DNA of 64,000 nucleotides, taken from assembly GCA_021613335.1 (NCBI GenBank), contig JAJTWR010000113.1, positions 1,768,501 to 1,832,500 on the forward strand, given 5' to 3'. The translations under genes were made by a program, and so were the position numbers. The stretch comes from Whitmania pigra. Lineage: Eukaryota > Annelida > Clitellata > Hirudinida > Haemopidae. Positions 12,083 through 25,700 of the stretch are shown piece by piece. Within the stretch, counting starts at the first letter, position 1; the number at the start of each line of letters is the position of its first letter. The notes beneath the pieces were generated by a model. The model worked only from the letters and a program-made list of their open reading frames with translations, made no database searches and was not told the origin of the DNA.

Positions 12083-15000
12083 ATGTTACAAGATAAGGTA
12101 ATATTCTATTTATTTGTTGTTAATTAATTCCTAAAATTTAAGTGATTATAAAAATTTTTAGACTTAAAAATTTAATGATTGTCTGAAATCTCTAATATCG
12201 CATTAATTTTTAAAATTGGAAAAACAAACTTGCCGCTACAATTTTCTATCGTAGTTGAAAATAAGTTTCGAAAGCCGTTTCTGGCATTTGCTGCATTGCG
12301 TGCTAAATTTATGAGACTTTAAAGATATTCCTTTAACACGATGGTTAGAATACTTACCAGTTTGATTAGTGCTAATTATTCACCTAATAGTGATCCAGAT
12401 TCAGTATTTCAGTGGCATGTCGTACATTACTTAGAATTATTTCTCACTTATAGACATTAGCTAGAGCAGTAATCATTTAAATGATTAAGACTACATATTC
12501 GTTTGTTATTTTGGGCTGTTAAACTATGTGGTCTATGATGCATTAATTTACTTCGCATGCACATTGATTTCCTTGATTTATTTTCATACATAAAATAATT
12601 TGATATTGCGTTCTTTTTTGCAAGAACCATTACTTTTTGTCACCATCGATTTTATGTTAAAACATTAATTACTTATTCTGAAGGATATAAGAAAATATTT
12701 TGGGTCTGGAAATGTTCAAAGACCTTCAAACCATTCAGTGGTACCTAAAGAAAAAAAGACTGAACCCAGAGATGAGATTACAGAATCTCTTGTAAAGAAG
12801 AAAGGAACTCAAAAAACGAAGTCATCAGGGAGAAGTAAGAAGGAGGAATCCAAACCAACGTTGTTAAAGCAAATATCCACAGCCTCTCAGCACATTTCAG
12901 ATGTTGAGGAGGATGATTTTCTAGAAGTGACTCAAAAAGGAGTAAAGAAGACGGTACCAAAACTAGCAGAAGCAAAAGTGAAGTCAACTGAAAATAAAAT
13001 ATTTAAAGACAGTGCTAAAACTACATCTGGTATTGGAGATGAGACTTCTGCTGAGAACAATCCTAATGATAAGAACAAATCTACAAAGATTAAATCTTCC
13101 AAAATTTCTAAAAAAGGAAGTTTAAAAAGGAGGCATGAGGTATGCTTGAAAAATTTATCAGTTATTATCAGAAGTAATCAGTTGATGACACTGAGGCTAT
13201 TGAAATTGTAACTCTTGAATCGGTTTCTGATTTAATTGTTTCTGATTTCCTATAAATATTTGCTTACTATTTGGTAGACTTTCCAGATTTTAGACTATTT
13301 ATAATTTTCTAATGTAATTCATGATGGAGTGGTGACTCATTGATAATTATTTATTATAACAATTTGACAGAGTGATACTTCAGAAGATGAGGACATTTGT
13401 GCACCAAGAAAAAAGAAAAATGTCGTGGCCTCAGGTGATTTCATTTTAATTTTGATCTTCATTTTTACCACTCAACTAACTATCGCAGTTGATTTGTTAC
13501 AATCATAATTTGACCTTTTATCAGTTGCTAAGCTGACTAAAGTTTCAGTTAAATTTTATGTCATTATTTATTGTTCAAGTTCATGTGATGTTACTTGGAA
13601 TAAATTTCTTTATTAGGTTTCTATAGTTAGTTCTGGCATTTATTGTCAAAAGTTGCAAATATTTTGTAATATTTATATATTATAATCTCATGTGTTTTAG
13701 ATACTACCGATGCTTTTAGCGATGGTATTACTGATGATGTTATGATGAAGTTTTGTGATGATGTTTCATTTGACTGCATGAGACACAAAAGAAACATTTT
13801 ATCAGATTCAGATGAAGACCCTCTGCCTGCGAGCTGCAGACCTAAAAAGGAATCTCGATCATCATATTTTGATGGTACCATAACATTGATTTATTTGTTT
13901 TTGTGAATTTCCTAATACAGTTTAATGCTAAATGAATGCCACACGTAATAAATGTTCTGTATACCGAACCCTTTCAATTAAGTTCATTGTGTAATGAACA
14001 TTTTGTGTTTCATTAGTTAAAAATTGAAATTTTAACGAATTCAAAGAAACCTTCACACGAGTGGTGCCAAAGTTGACAGAATCTTCTGCTGTCCGTGTTC
14101 CTGAGGAGAAGAAGAAGAAGTCAATAAGTTCCATGGACTTCTTTGGGTGCTCACCAGTGCAGAGGAAAGAAGGCCGACATCTCACAGAAAAAGTAATTTT
14201 TATTTGTCCAAATCTTCTCGTTTTTGGATTTGAAATTGCTATTTTAGGATATATTTTATATATAAACATAGTTTTGCATTGCAAATGTGATCCAATAAGA
14301 AAACATTTGGCTGATACTAATGATCTATTTCTCATTAGACCACAACAAACTCCATGAATTTTCAAGAAGAAATCACAGGTCAGCTGACTTTCTAATGATT
14401 AATCTTAATAATGCTGTTATTCACCTGTGTTCGATGGTTTACAGTTTCACGAATGTCAATTCAATACGTAAATGCAGTTCATTTATATAGTGCAATAGGA
14501 AAGGTGTCTGTTGCATATTTTGCTACCCATTTATATGGCACTGCTTCCCCAGGGGCAGCACAGACTGGGTTTTGAACTCGACATGTTGTGACTGTTGCCA
14601 TTAACTCTGAACTAACGATCACATTCTGCACTGTCACTGATGGTACAATTATTTTCATAATCCATACAAAAAGTTAATGAGTCAACATCATGGCAGGATC
14701 TCTCACTCTGTCCAAGAAGTTGTTAAGTAAAAGAAAGAGGGAAGAAGATGAGGAGGAGGTGTGTTTGATTGAAACGTGTGATTGAATTCTGGTTGCAATA
14801 TTGAATTGCATTGTGCAAAGCTTCAATATTGAAATCCAACACATGATCATCTAGGGCAAAAATATATTAATTATTTCACATACTTGTTTTAATTTTGATA
14901 CAATTTAATTTAAGAGTTTGGTTGCACTTGATAATGATAATGTAGCACTTATTGACAATAAGAGCTATAATAATAAGATATAAGAATTGTGTTAATTGTT

Positions 15001-18000
15001 GTAGTTTCCAGCATTCTTGTGTTACGAGGATGAAACTTTACTTGCAGGAATTAAACATAATTGAACAGTCTTTAGTCATTTTTGTGCAACTAAATAATAA
15101 ACACTGTTGTGGTATCCTGTTAAAATTAATTAATTATAAAATGATTGCACACCAGAATCATATAATTGACGGAGATCTTGAAGAAGCAGCCTGCATCAAG
15201 AGACCACTAAAAGAGGCACCAGTTACTGAAGCAATTGCCTCTGCAAGGAGTTTGAACCATGCAAATGTAAAAGATTTGCAATCACCAGCTCGCAAGATGC
15301 AGCAGGATGTCGATAGTCCAGCCAGGGTGAGCAATGAATGTTATTGTATGTTGTGATGTGCTTTTTCACTGATGTTGTACAATCAATAGCAATGAATAGT
15401 CTCTGATGCTATGCATGTGACATGTTATAAATTTATTATTATTATTATTAATGTTGTTGTTATTGCTATTGCTATTGTTATTATTATTACAGTCAGCCAA
15501 GAAAGATGAAGACAGAAGGAAATCATATTTGGCCTTCATGAATAGGGAGCCTCCAAAAGCTTTGGGGTCTAAAGAAATTCCACAGGTTCTTGCTTTGTCT
15601 TGTTTTTGGTTGTAAATGGTAATTATGCTTATGTTTGTTGTAAATGTTAATTATGCTTATATTTGTTGTAAATGTTAATTATGCTTATGTTTGTTGTAAA
15701 TGTTAATTATGCTTATGTTTGTTGTAAATGTTAATTATGCTTATGCTTCTTTTATTTATACCAATTTTTGTGGCTTGTTTTGTTTGACTGAAGTATTGTC
15801 CCAACTTGATTGCTTTTTAAGTATTTTAAAATTTATTTTGCGTCACTGCTGAGGAACTGTATTGGGAGATGTTGATGTTGTGCGCAAATATTCGCTGAAA
15901 CTTAGGCCAGACTTTTGTGGATTTGATAGGACCATTTACTTTTCCATTATTCATATAATTAAGTACTTTTTCATTAATCATATAATTAAATATTTTTCAT
16001 TAATCACGTAATTAAATGCTTTTCCATTAATCATATAATTAAATGCTTTTCCATTAATCATATAATTAAATGCTTTTCCATTAATCATGTAATTAAATAT
16101 TTTTCATTAATCACGTAATTAAATGCTTTTCCATTAATCATATAATTAAATGCTTTTCCATTAATCATATAATTAAATTTTGAAATTCTCTCCCTGATGA
16201 CATTGTCTCAGCCAGCACCTATAGTTGATTCACCTCCCTCATCAGTGATTATGACTTATCTTTCTTACAAGCGATATTCTTTCACCTCTCGTTTCATTTC
16301 TCAGTTTTGTTGCTTGTTTGCTCTTGAGCAGGTAAGAGGCCTTTGTCCTCTGCTCACTTATTAATTAAAATAAACAAATAAAATAGAATATTACTTTAAT
16401 GATTATATCAGTTGATAAGACTAATGTTACCATCCACTGCTTGTTGTCAGGGTGAAGAGAATTGCTTTGAGGGACTCACGTTTGTGATGACAGGAGTTTT
16501 GGAGAGCATCGAGAGAGACGATTGCAAGTCCCTCATCGAGAGGTACGGGGGGAAGGTGACCACCAACATCAGCAGAAACACCAAGTACCTCATCGTCGGC
16601 AGAGATTCGGGGATGTCAAAGATTGCAAAGGTGATTGCCTTCGCGAACATTGTTGCGATGACGTCATCCTTTTCAACACCTTTTGTTGAATTTCACAATA
16701 ATTCATTAAGTTATTAATTGACAGCATCATTACTATTTTTTTAATTTAAAGGCAAAAGAGTTGAAAACAAAACAAATAAATGAGGATGAACTCTTTGAGT
16801 TGCTGAGGACACTGCCAGGTAAAAAGTCCAAGTATGAGTTGAAATATGAAGCTGAGAAAGAAAGCAGCATGAAGGTTAATAGTAATATTTGTTGCATGTT
16901 TTTTTTACTAATGAAATGTTATTGTAAGAATGCTTTTTTTTTAGAATTACATAAATTATTATAATACCATTTACAAGTCTCTTAAATCTTTTAAAGACAT
17001 CTAGTTTGTCAAAATGCAATGATTGTTGCACAAAATTGATTTGAAATCCATGAAACTATTTTCAATCCAGTCCACCAAGAAACCATTGCTTTCTGCAAGA
17101 GCATCCTCATCACTTGCGAGTCGCAAATTGATTGGAAGTGAAAAGGAAGCTAAAGAAGACAAACCAGAGACAAAAAAACAAACAGAGATGCATTTGCCCT
17201 CATCATCTTCAGTGCAGCCAACTGCCAAAATTGAATCCAGCAGAACTAAGGATCAAAAGGTGGAGGTCGATGGGAACTCCTTGCTGTGGGTCGACAAGTA
17301 CAAACCCACTTCCGTGAAGAGCATCATTGGTCAGCAGGGAGACAAGAGCCAAGCTAAGAAGCTCTACAATTGGCTTCTGAATTGGCACAAAAACATGAAC
17401 AAAAAGCCCATTTGTTAGTTATTTTGTCACTCATTCTTAGCTCAGACCATGCTAAGTAGTTCTGATGCAGTTTCACATTCATGCAGTCATTTAAAGTAAA
17501 GAATCTCAGTATGAACTTATTTTGAATTGAAGCTGAAGCAAACATTATGATAGTAATAAGTTGTTAGTATGAAGTTGTGATAATAAGTTTTTAATAATAT
17601 TGAGTTGCAATTCAGATGGTCGGCCGAGCGAAGATGGATGCGGATTCAAAGCTGCTCTGCTGTCTGGTCCTCCTGGCATCGGGAAGACCACAACTGCCCA
17701 CCTCGTTTGCCAGGTTTGCGGAGATGAAACACTTCTTAAATTAGAATTAATTAAGTCTTATAGTTTTTAAAGAATTATGTCTTATTTGTTGGTTGATTTT
17801 CACTATCAATTTGTTTATTGGAAACTCAGTGAAGGTGTTATAAATTCATATAAATATGTGTTAGGATGTTATTTGAAACAAAATTCCTTGAAGTATTTTA
17901 CTTTACAATGATATTTTTTAAATTCAATATCAGTACATAACTGTTATTTATAACTATTTGTCATTCCCGACCATCTCATCTCTCGATGTGCTTAATATTT

Positions 18001-21000
18001 TTATAGGAGGCTGGATTCTCATTTTTTGAATTGAATGCTTCTGACACAAGATCAAAAAAGAGTTTGAAGGAATGTGTGTCCGAAGCTCTCAACTGCCACT
18101 CGTTGCACGGATTTTTCAGTGGGCATTTTTATACTTTCATCGTAAATCGTAATCTAAAAATCATTATAAAAATTCAACAACAACAACAAACCAGATGAAG
18201 CTCAAGACAAGAAGGCAGTGAGTTTGGATGGGAAGAAGCATTGCCTGGTCATGGATGAGGTTGATGGAATGGCTGGAAATGAGGACAGGGGAGGAGTTCA
18301 GGTTCATACTTTCTTTCTGTTGCTATTTTGATATTTTATCACTTATATCTCCGTTATCATTTTCTGATTATTTAATTTCATATTTATATTTATTTATTTA
18401 TCTGATCGAAGGGCTAATAGCCACTAACACGACCTGCCTTGGCAAAGACGAAACACAGTCAAGACTGAGCGATTATATCAATAATCATAAATGCTATTTC
18501 TAATTTAAGTAATAAATCGAGTATCTTAATGAAGCTCAAAGGCGACTTCATTCCACTTAGGAAGTGATACAGCTGATCAAGACCAGCCATGTGCCGGTGA
18601 TATGCATGTGCAACGACAGAAACCATCCGAAGATCAGAAGTCTCGCCAACTACTGCTTCGACCTTCGTTTCCAGAGACCACGAGTTGAGCAAATAAAAGT
18701 GGGTTTTGAGAACATTAAAAGTTATTTAAGGACAAGTAATTTTAACATCACTCGATGCATCAATTGTTTGAATCTCTAGTCTTAATCACTTAATCTAACC
18801 TTTATCTAAAGTTCTGATTGACTTTTTGTGTTATTTTATATTTAAAAAAAATTTATTTTCTACATTATTAGACACTTGTTGAGTAATGATTATTTTAATT
18901 TGTAAATGTAAATGGCAGCATTAAAATATTAGTTAATTAAACATTACAGGGTTCCATGATGTCGATCGCCTTCAAGGAAGGTCTCAACATACCTCCTCCT
19001 GCTCTCAATGAAATCATCGTTGCAGCCAATCAGGATATTCGACAGGTGTCTGTCTTGTCATTATTTCATAACGTAACAGGGGACCTTGAAAATTATTTAT
19101 CACTTAATGGTGATTATACTAATAGTAAAACATTAATATGATAATTAATTTAATGTGCAAGTTTGGTTTGCTTGAAATGATGTTCTTTGTAAGTTTAATT
19201 GATCGAACATCATTTTAATGACAACATCTTCGAGGTCTCTGTTGTTGTTGCTTGTCAATGTTCTTTGGTCTGTTGATTGTCTGTAATGAGGATCTCAATA
19301 TTCTGAAACTTTGCATATAAATATAACATAATTATGTCATTTTACATCCACTGATGAGCACAATTAAAATTAATGGAATATCATTAATTAATTAAGGTAA
19401 TCCACAACCTGTCCATGTGGTCGGTGAAGGATAAGAACCTCACATTTGACCAACTCAAGCAGGATGCTTCACGAGCTCAGAAGGACCTCCACTTTGTAAG
19501 ACGTTTTGCACTCATTTTGCAATATCTATCAGTTAATAATTCTATTCACTGGTTAATAATATGCATCAGTTAATGTTATTTACCAGTTAGAGATAACTTG
19601 CTCGTGGATCATTTTTTGAAAGAAATTTTTGTTTTAATGGAAATGCTTCTGATATTGCAGGGGCATACTAGTTGTCTAGAAATTATTTTCCTGAACAACA
19701 GTTAATGTTGTTGTGATAATATTTTGCTGTTAATAAATTGATGTTAATCTCAATAAAATAATTATATTATTACTACACAATTATGTTAACTTTATTTACC
19801 TTTATAATTTTTATTGCTGATTTTATTAATGACTTAGAAGCAAATATATCTGATGATCAAATTATTTCAATTCATTCTAACTGATTACCTTTCAGAGTCC
19901 TTTTGATGTCTGCAGAAAGGTGTTCTCAGGTGGCGAAGATTCGAGAAAGATGACCTTGAACGACAAGAGCGACCTTTTCTTCCACGACTACAACATAGCT
20001 CCTCTCTTTGTGCATGAAAACTACCTCTCCGTGAGGCCTTACAATGCTCAGTAAGGATTTAATTACAAGAGTCAATGGTGTTTGTGACTGACTGAAATGA
20101 TTTCACAAACTGCTACATTGACTATGCTTGTTATCTTGGGGTTGTTTAAGAGCATGTTATGGGATTATGATGAGATTTTGATGATTATTACTAAAACAAG
20201 TAATATTAGCAAGGAATAACATGATTAAAGTTGTAATTATTGCATAATAATTTACAGCAAGTATATTTAATTGTTTAGTATTTGCTTGTTAACAGCTTAA
20301 GTGATTATTTATATAAAAAATGAAAATATATTCATATTTTAAATTTTATCACTAACTGCAATTGCCAATTAATTGCTACCACAGGTGTGATTCGTGGAAG
20401 CACTTAAAACTTCTTGGCGATGCGGCAAACAGCATATCCATGGGGGACTTGGTTGACGGACAAATCAGGAGGAACCAAAACTGGAGTTTGCTGCCCACCC
20501 AGGTAGGATGGTCATTATTTAAGTTGTTTCAAATTGTTTCAATCATTTGTAAACTTATTATTCTTTACTGGTGTAGTTTATTGTTAACGTTAATTGTTAT
20601 CGTTATCACGTAACATCTTCAAATTTTCCAGGCAATGCTTGCAAGTGTGATTCCAGGTGAGTGCTTGAGAGGTGCCATGAGTGGAATGATCGCGTTTCCA
20701 TCTTGGCTCGGAAAGAACTCAACCACCAACAAGAACAACAGGATCCTCCAGGAACTCACTCTGCACACCTCACTCAGGTAATATTTCAATTAATTGCTTT
20801 TTATTGCTTTGATTTACATTTTAATAACAATTGCACTAAATTAATAATTATTAATAAATATGAAATATCAAGAATATTGTTGATTAAATTGTGAATTGAT
20901 AAAATAATTTCTTAACATTGTGATCATTATCAGTGCCTCGTGCAACAAACAATCGCTGAACCTCGATTACCTGCCTGCCATGAAACACCTGATAACGAGT

Positions 21001-21340
21001 CCCCTCGTCAACGAAGGTGCTGCCGGAGTGAAGTCGGTCATGTCCATCATGAACAACTACAACCTCCTCAGGGAAGACTTCGACAACATACTTGAACTGA
21101 CCAGCTGGTCTGGCTCTAAGGATGTCATGTCTCAAGTCGATTCAAAGGTTTTCTTAAGAATAGTTTATGATTTATTGAACTTAATGATGATTCATTTAGA
21201 AATGATGCGGTTGTCAGAGAGCTTTTTTGATTATGACAGAAAATATGAAAATGACTCTGAAATAAAATTTAAACAAGCAATGACAATTCAATGTTGCCAT
21301 GGAAAACATTTATTATTATTACTATTATTATTATTATTAC

Positions 21341-21394
<54 letters not shown>

Positions 21395-21863
21395 GTTATT
21401 ATTAGTCATTTGGTTTAACTAATTTTCATTGATAACCTGCCATCATTATATTTAGTTCGAAATTATATTTTAGATATAACCTCATTAATAATGTGATTGC
21501 ATTTCAGGTTAAAGCTGCTTTCACTAGATCCTACAACAAGGAAAGCCACATGCTGCCATATTCGAACGTTGTCATAAAGAAATCTCGCAAGGGAGCATCT
21601 GCTGGTGGAACTGAAGACTTAGAAGACGATGGTGAAACGTTGGAAGTGGATGAAGAAGAGCAGGAAGAAGATGACATCACAACTGATGCCATGATTATGG
21701 TTTCTTGTTGATTATCTTGTGATTTATAACTTATTATGCATTTATTGTGATCATAATCCATTATTCTTTTCTACAGGCCAAAAAGCCATCAAAATCTCGT
21801 TCCAAAAATGAAAAGATTTCTGATAAGCCTCCAAGCAAGGACCAAAAGAAGCCCAGAAAATGA
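12083..21863 (+). CDS. RFC1: Replication factor C subunit 1 (clamp loader large subunit)
   Basis: Exons: 12083-12097, 12684-13139, 13371-13434, 13701-13874, 14047-14192, 14339-14378, 14697-14758, 15156-15326, 15493-15585, 16451-16630, 16752-16874, 17071-17413, 17616-17713, 18007-18118, 18195-18301, 18561-18698, 18950-19045, 19397-19495, 19896-20050, 20385-20502, 20632-20777, 20934-21147, 21508-21699, 21777-21863. They join to 1142 residues, near the 1148 of the human protein. It is the large subunit of the RFC complex that loads PCNA at primer ends. Seen: N-terminal D-I-R-K-Y-F-G (PIP-like, conserved RFC1 start) split across exons 1-2; lysine-rich linker; BRCT domain (residues about 410-490, F-V-M-T-G-V-L-E-S-I-E); Walker A GPPGIGKTT (about 637); Walker B LVMDEVDG (about 708); N-D-R-N-H-P-K-I-R-S-L; the RFC1 C-terminal domain with F-P-S-W-L-G-K; and a basic tail. 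The five-codon first exon is inferred from the conserved start and a consensus donor. Confidence 0.95.
12098..12683 (+). other. RFC1 intron 1
   Basis: A 586-bp AT-rich intron with GT donor (AAG|GTAATA) and AG acceptor (CTGAAG). No open frame or repeat of note is seen. Confidence 0.6.
14521..14640 (-). mobile_element. tRNA-derived SINE copy, reverse orientation, in RFC1 intron 6
   Basis: On the minus strand a pol III B-box-like CGAGTTCAAAACCC (14567-14580) follows an A-box-like segment (about 14616-14637, GCAGAATGTG). It is followed by a 3' body whose order (CTG, GGGGA, TATAAATGG) matches the copy at about 57.0 kb. The two copies lie in different genes and orientations, which supports a dispersed SINE family. 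Ends and target duplications are not resolved. Confidence 0.5.
15609..15748. repeat. 28-bp minisatellite, five copies, RFC1 intron 9
   Basis: Five tandem units that begin GTTGTAAATG and end in CTTATGTTT, each 28 bp with only one or two differences. They start about 23 bp after the donor of exon 15493-15585. Confidence 0.9.
15945..16178. repeat. 26/27-bp minisatellite, about nine copies, RFC1 intron 9
   Basis: Tandem units of CATTAATCATATAATTAAAT plus a short TGCTTTTC or ATTTTT spacer. Variant units (CACGTAATT, CATGTAATT) recur in the same order, so a block of several units was itself duplicated. It shares the intron with the unrelated 28-bp minisatellite. Confidence 0.9.
21308..21393. repeat. 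(ATT)n microsatellite, RFC1 intron 22
   Basis: Near-perfect ATT/TTA trinucleotide run interrupted by a few ACT units. It creates a spurious poly-leucine open frame. Confidence 0.95.
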
Positions 21864-22754
21864 CTTGCTTTGGTTGAAATTCCTTACTTAAGCAAACAGT
21901 TTTTGCCTTTTCTTCATGAACAAAGTTATAACTATACGGTTTGGGAAGTGTGTGTAGTCAGCTGACGATGTTGTTTCCTAGATGATGCAAACGATGAAAT
22001 GACAACGTTCAGTGAAGGTCCCATTGTCTTTCCCTCTGTCTTTTTCACTGGACTCATTGACTTGTGTGGCTGACATGTGAGGCTTCTTCTTTGGCTTGAT
22101 TTGATTTTATCAGTATTAACACCGTAGCCAGTAGCTAGTGTTGGATCCTTTGGATGATTTAGTTAAGTTTCGGATGTTTTATTACTGGGGTCACCAATGT
22201 TGTTAAATGTGTGGTATTTAAATCGATCGCAAGGTTCTTCTCGGTATGATCAAAAAAGTATAAATGCACTTCGTGGGTCTTTTGATGGTCAACAGTGTAC
22301 CTAATGTGCGGTTATATCGCAGCACGTTGGACGTATGCTAAGTAAAAATTTCTTGGTTAGGTTGGTTTAATGTCTTTTCCCCCTAGGCCGTTGAATGATC
22401 ATTTGAACACAAACCAGCTATCATCTTAAAATTTTAGAAGAAAAATGATTAATTATGTGGAATTTGACCACGTAGTCGACACGTGAAAATTAATTGCTAG
22501 TTGGGATATCGATCCTATTTTGCAATTAGACGCCGTTACTATGCTCATTGCGCGCAACAAACACTGAAACTATGAGAACGTCTGCCCGGTGATTTGAATG
22601 CATTTTGATTGAAGACCACATGCGTTTAGTTTTTTCTTTTGTGAACTATTTCCGACACTTATGTCGTGTTTTTGGATGGAAACCGAAACAAATAGATGGT
22701 AATGCTTAGTATTGCTTAAATATAGCATATGATACACGGGTAATAACCAAATTA
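21864..22754. other. Intergenic, RFC1 to PTPDC1-like
   Basis: 891 bp holding the RFC1 3' UTR and the promoter/5' UTR of the phosphatase gene. No coding exon, RNA gene or clear repeat was recognised. The segment at about 22140-22560 is less AT-rich than the introns around it, as expected of a promoter region. Confidence 0.45.
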
Positions 22755-25700
22755 ATGGCTTCCTTGGAAGAAGATATTTCTGATGTCGAGGACAATCGCC
22801 TAAACAGTAAGAAGACATTTGTACTTCTAAAATTTTGCTACTAATTCTCATGAAATGAGGCTTATTGAAGTCTTACATTAATGATTGATCCATATAAAAT
22901 ATTAACACTATCACTTATCTAAGAAATTAAATAGATCCCTAAAGGCAAAGTTGTTTTTATTTTTTATGCAAAACAGAGGAAGCTGTTGCAAAATATTCAC
23001 CAATATCAGAATCTCTTAGAAGCAGTATACCAGAATCTCAAATGTGTCTGATGTTTTGTGGGGGGAGAAACTGCAAATATGAAACTGCCAACAAATGGCC
23101 AAATGACCAGGCTGTTGTAGGTCTGTACTCATCATGGTAGGTGCAGATAAGCATGTTATTATTAGTAGTACTACTATCGACATTATTTATTTATTACTTC
23201 ATTAAGTGCTATTTCAAATAATGATTTTATTAATTTTGTTAGTTAAATAATTGGTTTGTTTCCCAAACATGATGGTTGGTTTTATAGGATTATAGCTTAA
23301 ATTAAAACAATTAAGAACTTGTACCTGCCTACTGATTAGTTAGGACCTGAGTCATAACTAAAAGCATAATTATGTTACACTATTATTGATTAAATATTTT
23401 AGGGTAACCCAAAATATACTGGCCATGTCACGACCAAATACTGACATGATAGATAAATTTAACATCATTCAACAATTTAAAGAGTGAGTGAAAATTAAAC
23501 TTATTACTGTATTCAGGGGCCATCCATAAAGTATGTAATGCTATTTTAGACCATTTTAAACCCTCCTCCCCCATGTCATACTCTGTCACAAATCTCAGAT
23601 ACCCCCTAACAGTCACAAACCAAAAATTTAACAACTGATTAAACCAAAATCTAAAACATTTACCTAAAAACATTGCATTTAGTCATATTTAACATTAATA
23701 AACTAGAAATTTTGTGTCAATTACATAAAACACATAGTAATTTTAAACAATGTCTCGAAGCAACTTGTAGTGCTACCATTTATTGGAAATACTCTTGTTT
23801 CATATTGATTTAGTATGCTTTTATTTCAATTTTTTTTATTAATTTGATTTTTTTCATCCATCCAAGGCAAAGTTAAGTGTTCATCCATAATTATTAAAGG
23901 CATCACATTTTCAGCACCAGAGTTCCCTGGAAGGACAACTGAAGATAAGTCCACTTCATCCTCATCTAGCCAATAAATATCTTCTGCATTTTACCTTCCT
24001 GGCTAGAACTGCCGTTAATTCCCTTTGCCTCCTAGCAGCAATTTTCACAGGTCTGATGCACTTTGCACGAATTATTTCTGGACCAATGTCTGTCGGGACA
24101 CAATCCACAGCTTGAGCTTTGTGTCTTTTTTCAACATTGCTTGCAAAGCAAAGTATTGTGAACAAACTTTTCAAATTTGATCCAGAAAACTGCAAAGATG
24201 GAGAATAGAGGTCATACGGCCATAATTTCATTTTTATTTTTTTTTAAATTTTCTAATTTATGTGACGTAACACCTCTGTCACAAACTGTCACACTTTTTT
24301 AGATCTCCTTCCCATTGAGCGTGACATACTTTATGGGTGGCCCCTTTCTTAATTACATGTAAACCATGTAACTATTTCAGTGCTTCATTACATTATTCCT
24401 CTATTTACTTATACATATTAAATCTTCCTTACCATAAATCTTCCTTCCATGCGTTCTGCCAACAGCAACAACATAAAATCCATAATTAACCTGCAAATGC
24501 TTGGAGAACATGAGCATTGTGGCCCTGGACTTGAGAGCAGTGGCTTCACTTACCAACCTCAAGCGTTCATGGATGCTCACGGTAATTTCATTACAAGTGG
24601 TTGGTGCAGCATTCAAAGCCTATGGTTGAATGTTTGAAATATCAGGTTAACCTGGAATAACCATGAACAGAATTTCTATAATCTATTATTTCAATAAACT
24701 TACATTAACTACATTTTATGAGATGTGCACATTAATTCCCTGACAGCAATTTTAATGTCAAGTATATTTTTTTGCAGCAGCAGTAATAATGATGATGATG
24801 ATCAATTTATAGTTTCTTTCTACAACTATGGATGGAGAGATTATGGGGTTGGATCGATGAAGAACTTGGTTGATGTTGTTCAAGTCATGCAGTTTGCAAT
24901 CTCTGAAGGAAAGGTTGCCATCCACTGCCATGCTGGTCTTGGTTGGAATTATCATATTTAATTAATTTATTTAACTATTCCATTTCCTTATTTGGTTTTT
25001 GTAAATATTAAAAATTTGTTGGAAATGAAACAAAAATTATCCTAATTCAATTGTGCAATCACAGGACCAATTGCATTCTACATTGATTACAGTTACAATT
25101 TTTAAAGAAGCAATAGTTACTAATCATTGTATTAATTAGTTAATTGTATTTACGAAATTCTTTTCTTCTAGGCAGAACAGGAGTGTTGATAGCCTGTTAT
25201 CTTGTGTACTCCAACAGAACTCAACCACAAGTTGCAATCAATTACATAAGATCAAAAAGGTTATAAATTATCATTTATGTTCTTGATCGCTCGCATTTAT
25301 TGATTGCATTTTAATAATAATAATTAATGTAATAATTAATAGTAATAAATTGAAACATTATTATTATTATTATTTACTTACATTAGATTATATAAAAAAC
25401 CAAAAAAAAAGAAGATTTTCAATGCAGTTAGTGTAATATTGCAGACCAGGTTCGATTCAGAGCAATTGTCAGATACAATGCATCAGTGAATTCTATAAAA
25501 TCCTTCTCCCCATGCGAATCATCTTTAACCTTCCTCAGAGGTTCGAAGTAAATTCATTTGCCTTTTTTTTTAAATAAACACATTCTGCATAGAATTTAAC
25601 TATTTTATAATTATTTCATCACAAGATGAGAATGTACAATATGCTTCTGATGTGGATGTAATTTCTTTTTCAACATGAATTTGTTCAATTTTTTCTTTTT

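Noticed and set aside
13928..14365. 145-codon minus-strand open frame
   Set aside because: It overlaps RFC1 exon 14047-14192 in antisense and shows no family motif.
15609..16178. CRISPR-like array
   Set aside because: The units are contiguous tandem repeats without unique spacers, in an animal intron.
21280..21405. Poly-leucine C-terminal extension of an RFC1 exon frame
   Set aside because: It lies beyond a good donor at 21148 and is an (ATT)n artefact; RFC1 resumes at 21508.
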